A stretch of DNA of 64,000 bases, taken from Tupaia tana (taxonomy: Eukaryota > Chordata > Mammalia > Scandentia > Tupaiidae). The notes under the pieces were generated by a model. That model was not told the origin of the DNA, searched no databases, and was given only the letters and a program-made list of their open reading frames with translations. The stretch lies in NCBI GenBank assembly GCA_026018925.1, contig JAKSZU010000006.1, positions 129,161,592 through 129,225,591 on the forward strand. The letters run 5' to 3'. A program made the translations under genes and the position numbers. Shown here piece by piece: positions 21,905 through 33,349 of this stretch (positions within the stretch are counted from its first letter, which is position 1; every line of letters starts with the position of its first letter).

Positions 21905-22883
21905 CTAGCTGTAAGAGAGTGAGAGAAGGGAGAGAGTGTAAGGAAAGAAATTAAGCAGAAACATAGAGAAGCAAGACATTTGTAAGATGCAGAAATGGAT
22001 TATTACCTGTTGATGATAACATGTTTTGTATCCTCAACTGGACTGGTATGAAGTGTATCCATGTTGGGTAAATTCAATTAACAAGCTAAGCGATGTATAG
22101 TCATTAAATGTATAAAATAAATCAAAATTAAAAATTTATATTTAATCACTATACATCTTTACAGGATACAAATTCTTTTTTCTTTTTTTTTTGTCAACAG
22201 ATAATTTTCCATTTTTTAGTCCATTGAATGTTTTGCTTTTTTCCTCCTTAATTCCCTCCCTTCCCTCCACTTAATCTGTACACTTTAAAGGCTTGAGAAC
22301 AGGCACACAAACAGATATTTGTACATTAATGTTCATAGCAACATCATTACCATGATTAAAATAGTAAATTTAAAAATTTTGGGGTGCTGTGGGTCATCTC
22401 ATATTTTAGGGGAATTCAAGCTTGGGCACTAGTAAAGATTGTATTTAAAACTCAAAAAACAAAAATAGAAAAATCTTGTATATGAATGAGATGTGTTTAA
22501 TGAAAGTAATATGGAAATAGAGAAATAATATATGACTCTTTCTCATTATATAGTAATGCCTTATTCTTCTCTCTCCTGAAGGAACGTCATCTTATAAATT
22601 TTTATTGTTGTTATTAAATTGGAAACTGCATTTATTTATTTCATTTTCTTGATGTGTGGGTGTATACATAGCACAGACTGATTTTAATTAAATTTTTTCT
22701 TACTTACTCAAGGTCTGTACTGACTTGAATTATTTTAAAATACAGTACTTCAATGCATCTTCAGAGACAATTAAAATGTTTAGAGATATCTTCCTCATGC
22801 TGAATGGCTCAACTTTTTATCTTGCTACATTATTATGTTTTAAACTTCTATAGTCTCTTATGTAGGTAGCTGTCCATTGTGTT
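21905..22883. other. Single-copy DNA; possible L1-like pyrimidine-rich piece
   Basis: At 22136-22290 the text ATTTAATCACTATACATC, then CTCCTTAATTCCCTCCCTTCC, resembles 34433-34610 loosely and could be the antisense end of a lineage-specific LINE. Nothing else recognised. Confidence 0.3.
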
Positions 22884-22895
22884 TGTCAGACATCT

Positions 22896-23146
22896 TTTTT
22901 TTTTTTTTTTTTTTTTAATTTGCCAGAGGGCATGTGTCTGGTCAGAGAGAGACAGGACAGAGAGTGCACGCCCCCCTGGGGCACGGTCATGCTGCAGTCT
23001 TCCATCTCTCCATCCTGTCAGGATTTGGGGCACACATACACATATGACTGACATGTTTTTCAAGCAACTGGGGCCAGGATTCAAACTACACAGTTACCAC
23101 TATGGTATCTGGTTCCTTTAGCCACTAGACAACAGGGGCGGGCCAT
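22896..23146 (-). mobile_element. Type C SINE
   Basis: TSD GTCAGACATCTT at 22884-22895 against ATCAGACATCTT at 23147-23158. Own-sense start GGCCCGCCCCTGTTGTCTAG, GGCTAAAGGAACCAG, then CAAATCCTGACAGGATGG. The A-tail is about 22 bases. Confidence 0.85.
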
Positions 23147-23158
23147 ATCAGACATCTT

Positions 23159-23520
23159 CGACTGTTTTGAACAAGAATTTCAGGCTGGCCAAAAGAACTT
23201 CTGACTATACTAGTTAAGTTAATGGTCTTCCTCATTCAGTATTGTAGCCAGCGGACTTTAGAGGGAGACCTGAGTGTGACAATGTAACTTTTCTATGTAG
23301 GACAGTTGTTAGGATTTGTGACAGCAATTGTATTTACCATCCAGGATGCTTTTCTCCATTTCAGCTAGATTTACAGCTGTGTTATGAATGGAAGAGTTCA
23401 CTGGAATTATTTCCTAAAGGAAACATCAGAATGCCCAAAATGATAATTCCGTAATAACGGAAATTTAGAAGTATGACAAACTAAATGTTGTCTTCTTTCA
23501 TAAGACAAAAGTACTATCAC
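23159..23520. other. Single-copy DNA
   Basis: No recognisable feature. Confidence 0.4.
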
Positions 23521-23523
23521 TTG

Positions 23524-23632
23524 TTTTTTTTTTAAGTTTCTTTTTATTTTTAGGGGTGATTTTATTTCTCTTTATTTTAATCTGACCAGAGAGGGGGAGT
23601 GAGAGTGAGAGTGAGAGTAAGGGGGTAGGGGG

Positions 23633-23684
<52 letters not shown>

Positions 23685-23777
23685 AGTGAGAAAACAAGCA
23701 GCCAGGTCTGGGATTTGTACCACAGTCAGCCATGTGAGAGTCCAGCACCCTTAACCATCACACCACCTGCCAGTCCC
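23524..23777 (-). mobile_element. Type B SINE with expanded GA tract
   Basis: Own-sense head GGGACTGGCAGGTGGTGTG, GGTTAAGGGTGCTGGACTC, and an A+T-rich end after GGTCAGATTAAAATAAAG. The CT-rich body has grown to a long purine/pyrimidine microsatellite at 23599-23690. Confidence 0.85.
23599..23690. repeat. (GA)n/(TC)n repeat inside a SINE
   Basis: Mostly GA units with GAGTGA and GGGGGTAGGGG interruptions on the left. Confidence 0.9.
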
Positions 23778-23927
23778 TTACTTGTCATTTTAATTTCAGG
23801 GCTATTTTGAAACAGCTTTGGATAAAAACAAACAAAAAATGACTACCCATTATAAATTTTTATTTATATATTTTGAGATCAATCAGAAATTATTAATCTA
23901 GAGTGTATCTACATAATATATATGTAG

Positions 23928-23962
<35 letters not shown>

Positions 23963-24564
23963 GAGAGAGAGATTATATACATTGTAGGCACTCAGTTCTC
24001 AGTTTTGTGTGTGTGTTTTTTATTCTAACTCGGAAACAATTCTGAGTTTAGTCTTTACTTTTCTACTTCAACTTCCTAATGAATTATTTCCTTTCAAGAG
24101 CTCTTCCTGGAATTTCTTTTTGGCAGGTACGTTTGATATCTGAAGAGACATCCATTTGGCCAGAAAAAGACAGAAAAATGTAGGATGGTTTTTAAGAATT
24201 CTAGTGTTAGAACTTTGGGAGAAACTCAAAGAGAAAACAAGCCGTATTAAGAGGAATATGTGTCATTTTCTTAAACTCCATCCATCTTTTACTGGAATAT
24301 TTTTGTTTCTTTCTGTAAATGCATTTGGTCTATAACTTTATTTCAGAGAGGAAATATTCTTTTTCTCTCCATCTTTTCGGAGTTACATTTTAGCAGAAGT
24401 GACTTAATTATAGATTTGGAGCTGCATGCTGCTTAAAACTAATTGGGTCCTGCTTGCCCTTAATAAAATCACTTATGTAGGAAGCTATATAATTGTGGGT
24501 TAAAAAAAAGAAAGAAAGAAAAAAGAACAGGAAAGGGAAAACTTGAATAATTTCCAAGTTAATG
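23778..24564. other. Single-copy DNA with a GT repeat
   Basis: GT microsatellite at 23930-23959 followed by a short GA run. Otherwise nothing recognised. Confidence 0.45.
23930..23959. repeat. (GT)15 microsatellite
   Basis: Uninterrupted GT run next to TAGAGAGAGAGA. Confidence 0.93.
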
Positions 24565-24690
24565 ATACAATACTGCGTGTTTCTTGAGGTCAAGAACCAC
24601 ATCTCTTAATTTTTTTCTTTACCCTGAATTGAACCTAACAAAGCACTGTGTGTATGAGTGGCACTCATTAAATATTTTCATTGATTTCTC
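24565..24690 (+). mobile_element. L2 3' end
   Basis: TTTCTTGAGGTCAAGAACCAC and AAAGCACTGTGTGTATGAGTG plus CTCATTAAATATTTTCATTG match the sense L2 3' terminus. Confidence 0.65.
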
Positions 24691-24979
24691 GACTACAAAA
24701 TAAATATTGAACAGTGCTAGTAATTGTAGCTTTTCCTTCCACTCATCTGATTTTATCTAGTATTTTTCTGATAGGAATAGCAACTTCTAAAGATTTAACC
24801 CTTTGACCTTTCACCTCTGGCCACCTTATTTGTATATATTCGAATTATTTTCTATACCACATCAGATTCATATTCACCGCTTGAGCTGTTGGTGACTTGT
24901 CAAGTATCACTACCATTCCACACCTGTGCTGCTTACATTTTCTGAGCAAGAAGTAGCACATAAATTCTTTCTTTAAAAT

Positions 24980-25123
24980 AGGTGGCCTGGTGTTTAAAGC
25001 GCTGGACTCCCACATGGCTGACCATGGTTTAAGTCCCAGACTTGTGGCTTGCTTCCTCATTTTGTCTCTCTCTGTCTTTCTCTGGTGAATTAAAATAATA
25101 ATAATAATAATAATAATAATAAT
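24980..25123 (+). mobile_element. Type B SINE ending in an AAT microsatellite
   Basis: GGTGGCCTGGTGTTTAAAGC, GCTGGACTCCCACATGGC, box B GGTTTAAGTCC, a CT-rich tract, GGTGAATTAAAATAAT and (AAT)n at 25094-25123. The first bases of the head are missing. Confidence 0.82.
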
Positions 25124-25169
25124 TTTAAAAATATGCTTTTATCTAGGGCTAATACGGCCCAAAGAACCA

Positions 25170-25750
25170 ACAATGGTTCCCTGTTGCCTACTGATTTAAA
25201 TACAAAACCTTATACTCTTTTGCTTTCTTTTTCTTTCCCCACCGTTTATCCTGACGAACTGTTTTATTCAGAAAGAGAATGACGGTAAGACAGCTTTTCT
25301 GTCTAAAGCTTAGAATTTGGTGTGAAGGAGAGAAAGATGGCCAAAGGAGCAGGAAAGAGGAGGTGTGAACCATGCTACTAAAAAGACTGCTTCTCTTCAG
25401 TCCCTCTTTGTTTCCTCAGCAATTTTCTCTTCATCTTTGTTTCAAGTATTTTGTCAATTTTATGATGTGAGGGTCCACCCCCTAGGCATTCCTAGGCCTC
25501 TTAACAGTTTCTTTGTGCTCACCTTGTCCTTGCTCTGATTGGTATATCTATTTTCTGGGAGTCCGCCAAGTTCTTTCCCACCTTTATCCTCTTGTAGTCT
25601 TTAGGATGACCCATTTTATCTTTTGTACTTACTGAAATCCTGTTCATCCTTCATGCCCTAATTCCAGCCCCATCTCTTTCACAAAACCTTCTGAGCCTGC
25701 ACTGTTTGCTCTCATCTACCTGAGCACCTCATACATAGCACCTGAGAGGG
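25170..25750 (+). mobile_element. L2 fragment, sense
   Basis: ATGGTTCCCTGTTGCCTACTG, ACAAAACCTTATACTC, and towards the right end CAAAACCTTCTGAGCC follow L2 sense order. Worn and with approximate limits. Confidence 0.5.
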
Positions 25751-26197
25751 CAGTGTGGCCTCACCTCATTGTGTAGTCTAATTTCCGTGGCTGCCTCACA
25801 GACATCCCATTGCTCTGTTTTTCTGGCTGGATCGTTACGTAACTGACGATTAAATTTATATGTATTCCCTGTATACAATGCGATGATTCGATGTGTGTGT
25901 ACATTGTGAAGTGATTACCACAACCAAAGTCATAAACACGTTCATTGCCACGCATGCTTAACATTCTGTGTGGGAGGGTGAGGAGGACACTCAAGATTTG
26001 CTGGCTTAGTACGTTTCAAGTAGACAATACAGTATGATGAACTCTAGTCATATTGCTGAACATCAGATCCCCAGAACGTACTCATCTTATTTATAACTGA
26101 AGATTCGTACCAATAGGTTTGACCAACAGGGTCCCATTTCTTCTTCATCCCAGCTCTTGGCAACCACTGTTCTACTCTTTGCTTGTATGAATTTGAC

Positions 26198-26453
26198 TTT
26201 TCTTTGTCATTGTTTCTTTCCTTTTTTCTTCCATGAGTGAGACAGACAGAGAGAAAGAGACACTGAGAGAGACATAGGCATCCTCAACAGGATTTTTATG
26301 CGGCAAACTACCCCCAACTTCAGCTAGCCCTCGACCATGGCTGTGTATGTTTTGGAATTCCAGGGAGTTCTCCTGATGCAAACCCTGAACCTTTCTTTGT
26401 GGCATGGCCTCACAGAGCTTTTCGTTACTGCTTTGCTATCATCTGGCCCCTAG
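26198..26453 (-). mobile_element. Type D SINE inside the L1
   Basis: Starts at a T-rich tail, has a purine-rich GAGAGAAAGAGACACTGAGAG stretch, CTTCAGCTAGCCC, TGATGCAAACCCTGAACC and ends CTATCATCTGGCCCC. The L1 text resumes on both sides (TTGACTTTTC and TTCAAGCTTTTTGG). Confidence 0.75.
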
Positions 26454-27296
26454 TTCAAGCTTTTTGGATCCTAAATATAGCTGTGATCATACAGTAATTA
26501 TTCTTTTGTGTCTGGCTTACTTTACTTAGCAGAGTATCCTCCGGGTTCACCCAAGTTATTACAAATGGCAGGATTTTCATCTTTTTATGACTGAATAAGA
26601 ATTCATTATTACATACTACATATTATTTATCCATTTTTTCATTGATAGACACTTAGTTTGTTTCCATTGGCTACTGTGAATAATACCACAATGAACATGA
26701 TGTGCAGATACTTCTTTGATATACTGATTTATTTTCTTTGGATATACACTCAAAAGCTGGGTTGTATGTCAATTGTATTTTAATGTTTTGAGGAACCTTC
26801 ATAATTTTTTCTATAATCACTGTACCAATGTACATCAGCACCAATGCTATCCAAGTGTTATTTTTTCTCCACTCCCTTGCCAAGCCAACACTTACCTTTT
26901 TTTAATAATAATCATCTAACAGGTATAAGGTGTTATCTAATTATGATTTTGACTTGTGATATTGTGCACTTTTCATATACCTGTTGACTGTATGTTGTCT
27001 TTGGAAAAATATTAATTTAGGTCCTTAGGCTATTTTTTAATTGGATTTTGTTGTTGTTGCATTGTTAGTCCCTTATATATTTTGCATATAAACCTCTAAT
27101 CAGATATATGATATGCAAATACTTTCTCCCATTCTTAAAGTTGCCTTTTCATTTAGTTGATTATTTCCTCTGCTGTGCAGAAACTATTTAGTTATATGTA
27201 GTTCCACTTGTTTATTTCTGCTTTTATTGCCTATGCTTTGGGTCTCATATCCAAAAAAAATTATTGCAGATATCAATGTTAAGAAGGTTTTGCTTT

Positions 27297-27587
27297 AGGA
27301 CCAGGAGTTGGCATAATGGTTACTTTGCTGGACTACCACTTGGCTGACGTCAGTTCAAGTCCCAGACCTGGAGGCTTGAAATTCACACTGGGCATGTGTG
27401 CATGCATTCCCCAAATCCTGAGAAGAGAATGGAGGAGAAGGGATTGCACTGTGACCATCTCCCCAAAGAGTGATTTCTTGTTTTCTGTCTCTCTCTTTCT
27501 CTCTGGCAAATGCACACACCCAATAGCAAATATCTCTCTCTCAAAAAAATAAATAAATAAATAAATAAATAAAAAGAAAGAAAAATA
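27297..27587 (+). mobile_element. Type A SINE inside the L1
   Basis: TSD AAGGTTTTG at 27284-27292 and about 27589-27597. Head GGACCAGGAGTTGGCATAATGG, box B AGTTCAAGTCC, palindrome replaced by TCTCCCCAAAGAGTG; tail (AAAT)n. Confidence 0.88.
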
Positions 27588-27796
27588 AAGGTTTTGTGTT
27601 ACGTTTTATTTATTTTTTCCCCTAGGAGTTTCATGATTTTAGGTTTTATCTTTAAGTTTTTAATACACTTCAAGTTAGTTTTTGTATTTAATGTAAAAAT
27701 TCAGTTTCATTGTTGTGCATAAATATTTTTCCCAACACCATTAACTGAAGAGGCTAAGACTACGTTATTATTTTGCAAACTTATGATAGTTGTTTT

Positions 27797-28059
27797 TTTT
27801 TTTTTTTTTTTTGAGAGGTTTTTACTGTAGGGTGCGTGTGCTCACCAGACAGAGAGAGACAGAGAGATAGAAAGTGAGAAATCACCCCCCAGGGGGGGAT
27901 GGCCATGCCGCAATTCCTTCTCCTCCATTCTCCTCTCAGGATCTTGGGCACGCACGCACACATGCCCGGTGTGAGTTTAAGCCACCGGGTCCGGGACTCG
28001 AACCACGGTCGACTATGTGGGAGTCTAGCGACATAGCCATTGCACTAACTGCTGGTCCC
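27797..28059 (-). mobile_element. Young type A SINE inside the L1
   Basis: Perfect 14-bp TSD ATGATAGTTGTTTT at 27783-27796 and 28060-28073. Own-sense head GGGACCAGCAGTTAGTGC. Antisense acceptor-like CTGTAG ends at 27830 and donor-like GTGAGT starts at 27971. It forms an inverted pair with the copy at 27297-27587, about 210 bp apart. Confidence 0.94.
27994..28047 (-). promoter_or_regulatory. Internal RNA polymerase III promoter with canonical box B
   Basis: Own-sense box A TAGTGCAATGG (28037-28047) and box B GGTTCGAGTCC (27994-28004). Unlike most GGGAACC-headed copies, box B keeps A at position 7. Function inferred. Confidence 0.6.
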
Positions 28060-28303
28060 ATGATAGTTGTTTTAAAAATTACTTGTAGTAGTTTTCTTTG
28101 TGTGTTCCATAGCATATATCCGTTCTTCTATTGACTACATGAAGAAAAGCACCTACTTTGTAAAAAAATGACTTCTAATATTTTTGTGTATGTGGAATTT
28201 CACTATGTTTCAGACTTCTCTTGTACTGCACTGTCGTGGTAAAGTGTAATTTTTTTAAGGTAAACTTTTATTAGAATCATCACATATAAAACTTAATATA
28301 TTA

Positions 28304-28587
28304 GGGACCAGTAGATGGTGTAACAGTTATGTCATTGGACTCCCATGTAGTCAACAGTGATTTGAGACCTGGACCCGGTGGCTTAAAACTCATGCCAGAC
28401 ATGTGTGCATGCATGCTTCAGATTTCGAGAGGAGAGTGAAGGAGTAGAGATGGCAGTGTGGCCATCCCTCATAGAGAGTGATTTCTCGCTTTTTGTCTCT
28501 CTCTCTCTCTCTCTGACTCTCCAGCAAGCGTTATGGCAAAAACCCTCTTTCAAAAAAAAAAAAAAAAAAAAAAGGGAAGAAATAAAA
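28304..28587 (+). mobile_element. Type A SINE
   Basis: TSD AAAACTTAATATATTA at 28288-28303 against AAAGCTTAATATGTTA. Head GGGACCAGTAGATGGTG; box B ATTTGAGACC; the palindrome is worn and the GCACACGCGCCC segment before CCTATAG is lost (reads CAAGCGTTATGGC). Confidence 0.88.
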
Positions 28588-28604
28588 AAAAAGCTTAATA
28601 TGTT

Positions 28605-29603
28605 AGAAATCTACTATAGAATAATATGGATAAAGCTAAAAAAAACTTAAATTTGTGCATCAATTTCTCTTCATAAAATATGGGTATAGGACTTAGATAC
28701 CTTAAGTGAGCATTTATTTGAAAGTTACAAAATTTGATATTCTTAATAATGTTTTATATTCTATTTACATTGCTGTTTTGCTTACAGATGTTAGAAAACA
28801 CTTCATTTTTAAGGAAAACATTTTCCATCATGGAAAATTGGCTCAAACTGACTTTAATTTGCAGCTAGCTTTCATAAAAAATTTTGTTTTCATAGAGGCT
28901 ATTCTTCATTTTTATTTCAAAAATTAAATTGATTTATATGTAATTATTTTAACATAGCATCTGTTCTTATTTTTTCCCCTTTTAGAATTTTCTTCTTTTA
29001 CATTTCATGTTTGTATTCTGTAAATCATAAAACAAGTTTTAAAGGATAATATATAATCCTAATGATTATGTAACGTATTGCCATTTTTCTATTATAATTT
29101 TCATTTCATTTAACACATTTCTCAAGTCTTTCAACAGACTTTTCTAGTGCCCTGAGAAAGTATAATTTGTGACATTAATTATGTGTATATGTATTATTTC
29201 TGCTGCATGATGAATACCCTGACAGTGAAGACACTGGAAAGCTCTAAAAAATGGCTTGTATATTTTCCTCCCTCCCTTCATTATGGAAATGGAATATCTA
29301 AAGTGAAATTCTATTAACACTCATTAAATAGATAGGCTAGCACAGCAAACAAATCTGATCCAAGCTGTTGAAGGCAGTGAGGCAGGCCCAGAGCTCCAGC
29401 CACTTCATCATTACTTCCACTTGAACTCCTCCTCATGTAGGTTCTTGGACTGATGCATCTGAAATCTGGAGCTTGAAAGTAATATCTACTAGATTACTTC
29501 ACCTTTTATTGATCATTATGTTTATAAGTTAATATCCATCTTGAAGCTACAAGCAACATTTAGCCTTGAGTAGGTTTTTGTTTTTTTTTTTTTATTTCTT
29601 TTA
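28605..29603. other. Single-copy A+T-rich DNA
   Basis: About 1 kb with no recognised gene or transposon. Confidence 0.45.
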
Positions 29604-29619
29604 TCAACTGCAGTCACTT

Positions 29620-30081
29620 TTTTTTTTTTCTTTTTTTTGGAGAGGTTTTTGCTATAGGGTGTGTGTGCTCGCCAGGCAGACAGAGAGAGACAGAGAGAAA
29701 GAAAGCAGGAAATCACCCCCAGGGGGGATGGTCACGCCACGATCCCTTCTCCATTCTCCTCTCAGGATCTTGGGCATGCACACACACGCGCCTGGTGTGA
29801 GTTTAAGCCACCGGGTCTGGGACTCGAACCGCGGTCGACTACGTGGGAGTCCAGCGGCATAGCCATTACACAAACTGCTGGTCCCGTCACTTTTTTTTTT
29901 TTAAAAGAAATATTTATTTAAATTTATTTATTTTATTTTAACCTGACCAGATAGGGACAGAGTGAGAGAGAGAGAGAGAGAGAAGGAAAGTAAGAAAGCA
30001 AGTCTCCTGGTCTGGGACTCAAACCACGGTCTGCCATGTGGAAGACCAGTGCCCTTAACCACCATCCCACTTGCCAGCTCC
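29620..30081 (-). mobile_element. Type B SINE with another SINE in its tail
   Basis: TSD TCAACTGCAGTCACTT at 29604-29619 against TCAACTGTAGTCACTT at 30082-30097. The type B body spans about 29890-30081 (own-sense GGAGCTGGCAAGTGGGATGG, GGTTTGAGTCCCAG, GGTCAGGTTAAAATAAA). A type A copy sits in the T-run that is its A-tail. Confidence 0.9.
29623..29885 (-). mobile_element. Young type A SINE nested in a type B tail
   Basis: Own-sense GGGACCAGCAGTTTGTGTAATGG, box B GGTTCGAGTCC. A GTCACTTTTTTTTTTT repeat borders both sides. Antisense acceptor-like CTATAG ends at 29656 and donor-like GTGAGT starts at 29797, giving a 140-nt exon-like interval. Confidence 0.9.
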
Positions 30082-30097
30082 TCAACTGTAGTCACTT

Positions 30098-31394
30098 CTA
30101 CAAATTTTCTAGAAAACTTTATCAGATTTGAATATATTTACTATTATGAGATTTTTAATTTAAAGATGAATCGTATCTCTTTTTAATAAAAAAGAAAAAT
30201 GAAACAATTCTTACTGAAAATTTTGTTGCCTTAGATAGAAGACATTTTCTTTTTGGAAATGATCAAGATTGTAAAGCTTTTTGAAAGACGGGAAAAGTAT
30301 TTGTCTATGTTTCTAATGAATGCTTTCAAAATGAAGACATTGAATAAAAATACTAAAATTATGAAATATTATAGTTGGAAATCATAAAGGAAGTGAGATA
30401 ATAAGTCTCCCACCCAAATAGCAATTGTTCTGATAGTATTTCTGTAATAAATATTTATTTTGCCACTATTTGAATACCTCAGATGAGAGCACACTATAAT
30501 CAAATCAATACAAAGTGACAGGTGTATTAGAAACAGAAGGGATCCCAATGCACCTAGGTATACATTGTGAATCTGCTATATAGTAACTGCTTTATATTCT
30601 GTATGTCAGTATATTTACTAGCTTTGGTTTTTCTATCTATTAAGTGAAAATTTAAATCCCAGATGAATATTTGTAGAGTGGTAATTTAAATAAGACTATC
30701 TCATATACAAAAGCCATTTAATATTGCTATCAATGATTGTCATGTTAAATCAAAACCTGTACTATTATAACTCTATCTTTTCTCCTCATATTTATTTTTT
30801 ATTCAGGGGACCTCTTAGGACTCTCAAATGTTCTCCCTAGGGTAAGGATGTCCATTTTCTTCTATTATCTCTTATCTGATTTGGTTTTTCTTCTAATATT
30901 TTTCTTTTTCCCTGGGATGTCCTCGTCCTTTCTTAGTGGGACATTAGCCTATATTTGTGGTCATCTTTAGGAAGCCGCGCTTGTTCAGTCTGACCTGTTA
31001 TCCTGGCTGCATTCAGTGGGACCCAAGTAGAGCAGTGAGGCTGACCTATGAGTTCAGTATTGGAATCAAGGGTGAGCTAAGCTGTTCTTTTCTAAAATGA
31101 AAAACTCTATGACCGTAATGAAGAGAAAGTTAATTTGAAGAAAGAATGAAACAGATATAAGGAGTGTGGGGTGAGGGAGAAAGAGCTCAGTCACTTCAGG
31201 CCTTGGATGATTCTGATTCCACTTCTTCTCTGAGGTCGTACTGTGTTCCTGACTCTTACTGTATCGACAAACCTGCCCTAAGCCTTGTAGAATTAATTTT
31301 GTTATTGCACCTACTGTTTTCTGCATCAGAAGATGCTGTTCTTTTTGTTCATTTGCTTGTTTTTGGAGAAAAGAATTAAGATCTAGCCTCTTAT
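30098..31394. other. Single-copy DNA
   Basis: About 1.3 kb without a supported gene or known repeat. Overlapping small frames at 31066-31379 on both strands lack domain signals. Confidence 0.45.
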
Positions 31395-31446
31395 ATATAT
31401 AGTTTTTATTTGTGAATTATACCTCAATAAGGCTGTTCGGAGAAAA
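31395..31446 (+). mobile_element. L1 3' terminus remnant
   Basis: TTGTGAATTATACCTCAATAAGGCTGTT is the well-known end of older L1 3' regions, cut short. Confidence 0.55.
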
Positions 31447-31859
31447 GATGTTATTCATTATAAAACCATTACAATTCAATGGTATCAAATATGAAAAAGC
31501 CTTTTAATATAGCAATGTATTTTAAAAAGCATCTCTTTTAAGACCTAGGGCTCAAAATTGAACATGACTATTAGCTCTCTCCTCCCTCTTCCGCCCAAGA
31601 TGGTGGCACTAAAATAAAGCCAGCATATTTCCTGTTCTGTCCGCAGAGCCCTTATCTACTGTTTCCAGATGCCCATGAAACATTTCCATTCAGATGGTCC
31701 CATCAAACATACTTGACAGTTCATACTCATCCCCCCAAAAGTCTGAAGCCCTTTAAATTCCATACCACCATTTACCCCATCTGTGAAGCTAGTGATTTAA
31801 TAATCATTTGTAACTGTCTTCTCTTCCTTTCTTAATTCCATTCTGACACGAAATGTTGG
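31447..31859. other. Single-copy DNA
   Basis: Contains TTCCGCCCAAGATGGTGGC at about 31591, resembling a YY1-type CCAAGATGG core. No gene is supported. Confidence 0.35.
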
Positions 31860-32290
31860 CATTTGTTTTTCAATTAACATTTTAAATAGTGGAATAGTAC
31901 ACAATGTAGAATTTACTATCTCAAATATTTTTGAGCATAAATTTTAGTGGTGTTAATGTCATTTATATTGTTGGCCATCCATCTCTATCATCCGTGTCCA
32001 GAACTCTTTTCATCTTTCAAAACCGAAACTCTATGCCCTTTAAACAGTAACTCGGCACTTCTTCTTCCACTAAGTCTTTACCATAATGTGCTGAATATTC
32101 ATCTATGTTGTAGCATGTATCATGATCTTGGAACTTTTTATTTGGACATTTTTGTGCAACTTTATGTAATCTTTACCTTCTCATTGACAACCATGAGGTC
32201 TAAGTCTTTATCACTTTGCACTAAGGTTACTATAATAATGTCTTAATGCATCCCTGGAGGTTCTCTTCCTGCCTTCAGCCATGAACTGTG
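31860..32290 (-). mobile_element. Ancient L1 (L1M-type) 3' end
   Basis: Same region as at 16376-16880: TCCAGAACTCTTTTCATCTTTC, AAACCGAAACTCTATGCCC, TTAAACAGTAACTC, TCATCTATGTTGTAGCATG, all in antisense L1M order. Confidence 0.8.
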
Positions 32291-32661
32291 ATGCACAAGT
32301 AATCTTTATAAACATGGCTTCCATTTGGCTGTTGATCATAAGATTATCATGAATGGGGCTCCACAAGTGTAATGTAGAGGCTATGACTAATCCAGTTTTT
32401 GCTTAAAATATTACATTTTTTCACCTGCTTTTTCTCCTTGAATGTATCCCTTTTTATTTAATTTCTGAGGCCTTCATAATCTAGTTATAATCTTCTTTTA
32501 ATGACCCCATTACCATGTACTTAAACTTACATGCTATAATTATTAGCCTAAGGTCTTCATTTCAATCAGATAGTCATTTAACTTTCTCTGTCTTTATACT
32601 TGTCTCCTTTTTGCCTATAACTCCTTGTAGAAGAAAATTGCAACTTCTCATGAGCTATTTC
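32291..32661. other. Single-copy A+T-rich DNA
   Basis: Nothing recognised. Confidence 0.4.
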
Positions 32662-32674
32662 AATATCACATCTT

Positions 32675-32960
32675 TTTTTTTTTTTTTTTTTTTTGGAGAG
32701 GATTTTGCCATAGGGCACGTGTACTCACCAGAAAGATAGAGACAGAGAAACAGAAAGCGAGAAATAAATCACCCCCGTCCCCTCCCCTCCAGGGAGGATG
32801 GCCATGCCACAATCCCTTCTCCTCTATTCTCCTCTTGGGATCTTGGACACCATGCACAAATGCCCAGCATGAGTTTAAGCTACCGGGTCCAGGACTCAAA
32901 CCACAGTCAACTACATGGGAGTCCAGTGATGTAGCCATTCTGCCATCTGGTGGTCCCTTT
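32675..32960 (-). mobile_element. Type A SINE
   Basis: TSD AATATCACATCTT at 32662-32674 against AATACCACATCTT at 32961-32973. Own-sense head GGGACCACCAGATGGCAGAATGG; box B GGTTTGAGTCC. The palindrome area is expanded (CCCCGTCCCCTCCCCTCC). Confidence 0.92.
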
Positions 32961-33052
32961 AATACCACATCTTCTACATTACCCCTTTTCCATTAAAACT
33001 GCACAATTGCTACAGTCTTATTTCTAGTTCACTTTGTTATACTCTTACTCTT

Positions 33053-33233
33053 TTTTTTTTTTTTTTTTGGAGAGGTTTTTGCTATAGGGCGTGTGTGCTT
33101 GCCAGACAGACAGACAGAGACAGAGAGATAGAAAGAGAGAAATCACCCCCTAGAGGGGATGGCCATGCCACAGTCCCTTCTCCTCCATTCTCCTCTCGGG
33201 ATCTTGGGCACGCACGCACATGCGCCCGGCGTG
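33053..33233 (-). mobile_element. Headless type A SINE
   Basis: Perfect 17-bp TSD GTTATACTCTTACTCTT at 33036-33052 and 33234-33250. The copy has body, CT-rich tract, CCCTATAG and tail, but stops at CACGCCGGGCGC, so the whole tRNA-like head with boxes A and B is missing. It has no internal promoter left. Confidence 0.93.
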
Positions 33234-33349
33234 GTTATACTCTTACTCTTAAACACTATTATTATAGACTATATTGTACTTGTTAGTAGTTTCTTAATTT
33301 TTACCTCTATGAAAACTCATGCCTGTTTTTTATTTTTTTATTTTATTTT

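Larger units (their letters stand above)
25840..28130 (-). mobile_element. Ancient L1 3' half, interrupted by three SINEs
   Basis: On the minus strand this is the end of L1 ORF2 (right) and the 3' untranslated region (left). Phrases: TTGGCAACCACTGTTCTACTC, TTTGTGTCTGGCTTAC, TTGTTTCCATTGGCTACTG, TTTTGAGGAACCTTC, CTTTTCATATACCTGTTG, TTTCTCCCATTC, CTGCTGTGCAGAA, CCCAACACCATTAACTGAAG. It is split by SINEs at 26198-26453, 27297-27587 and 27797-28059. No usable frame remains. Confidence 0.85.

Noticed and set aside
23599..23690. Satellite array
   Set aside because: A GA microsatellite inside a type B SINE, not a satellite.
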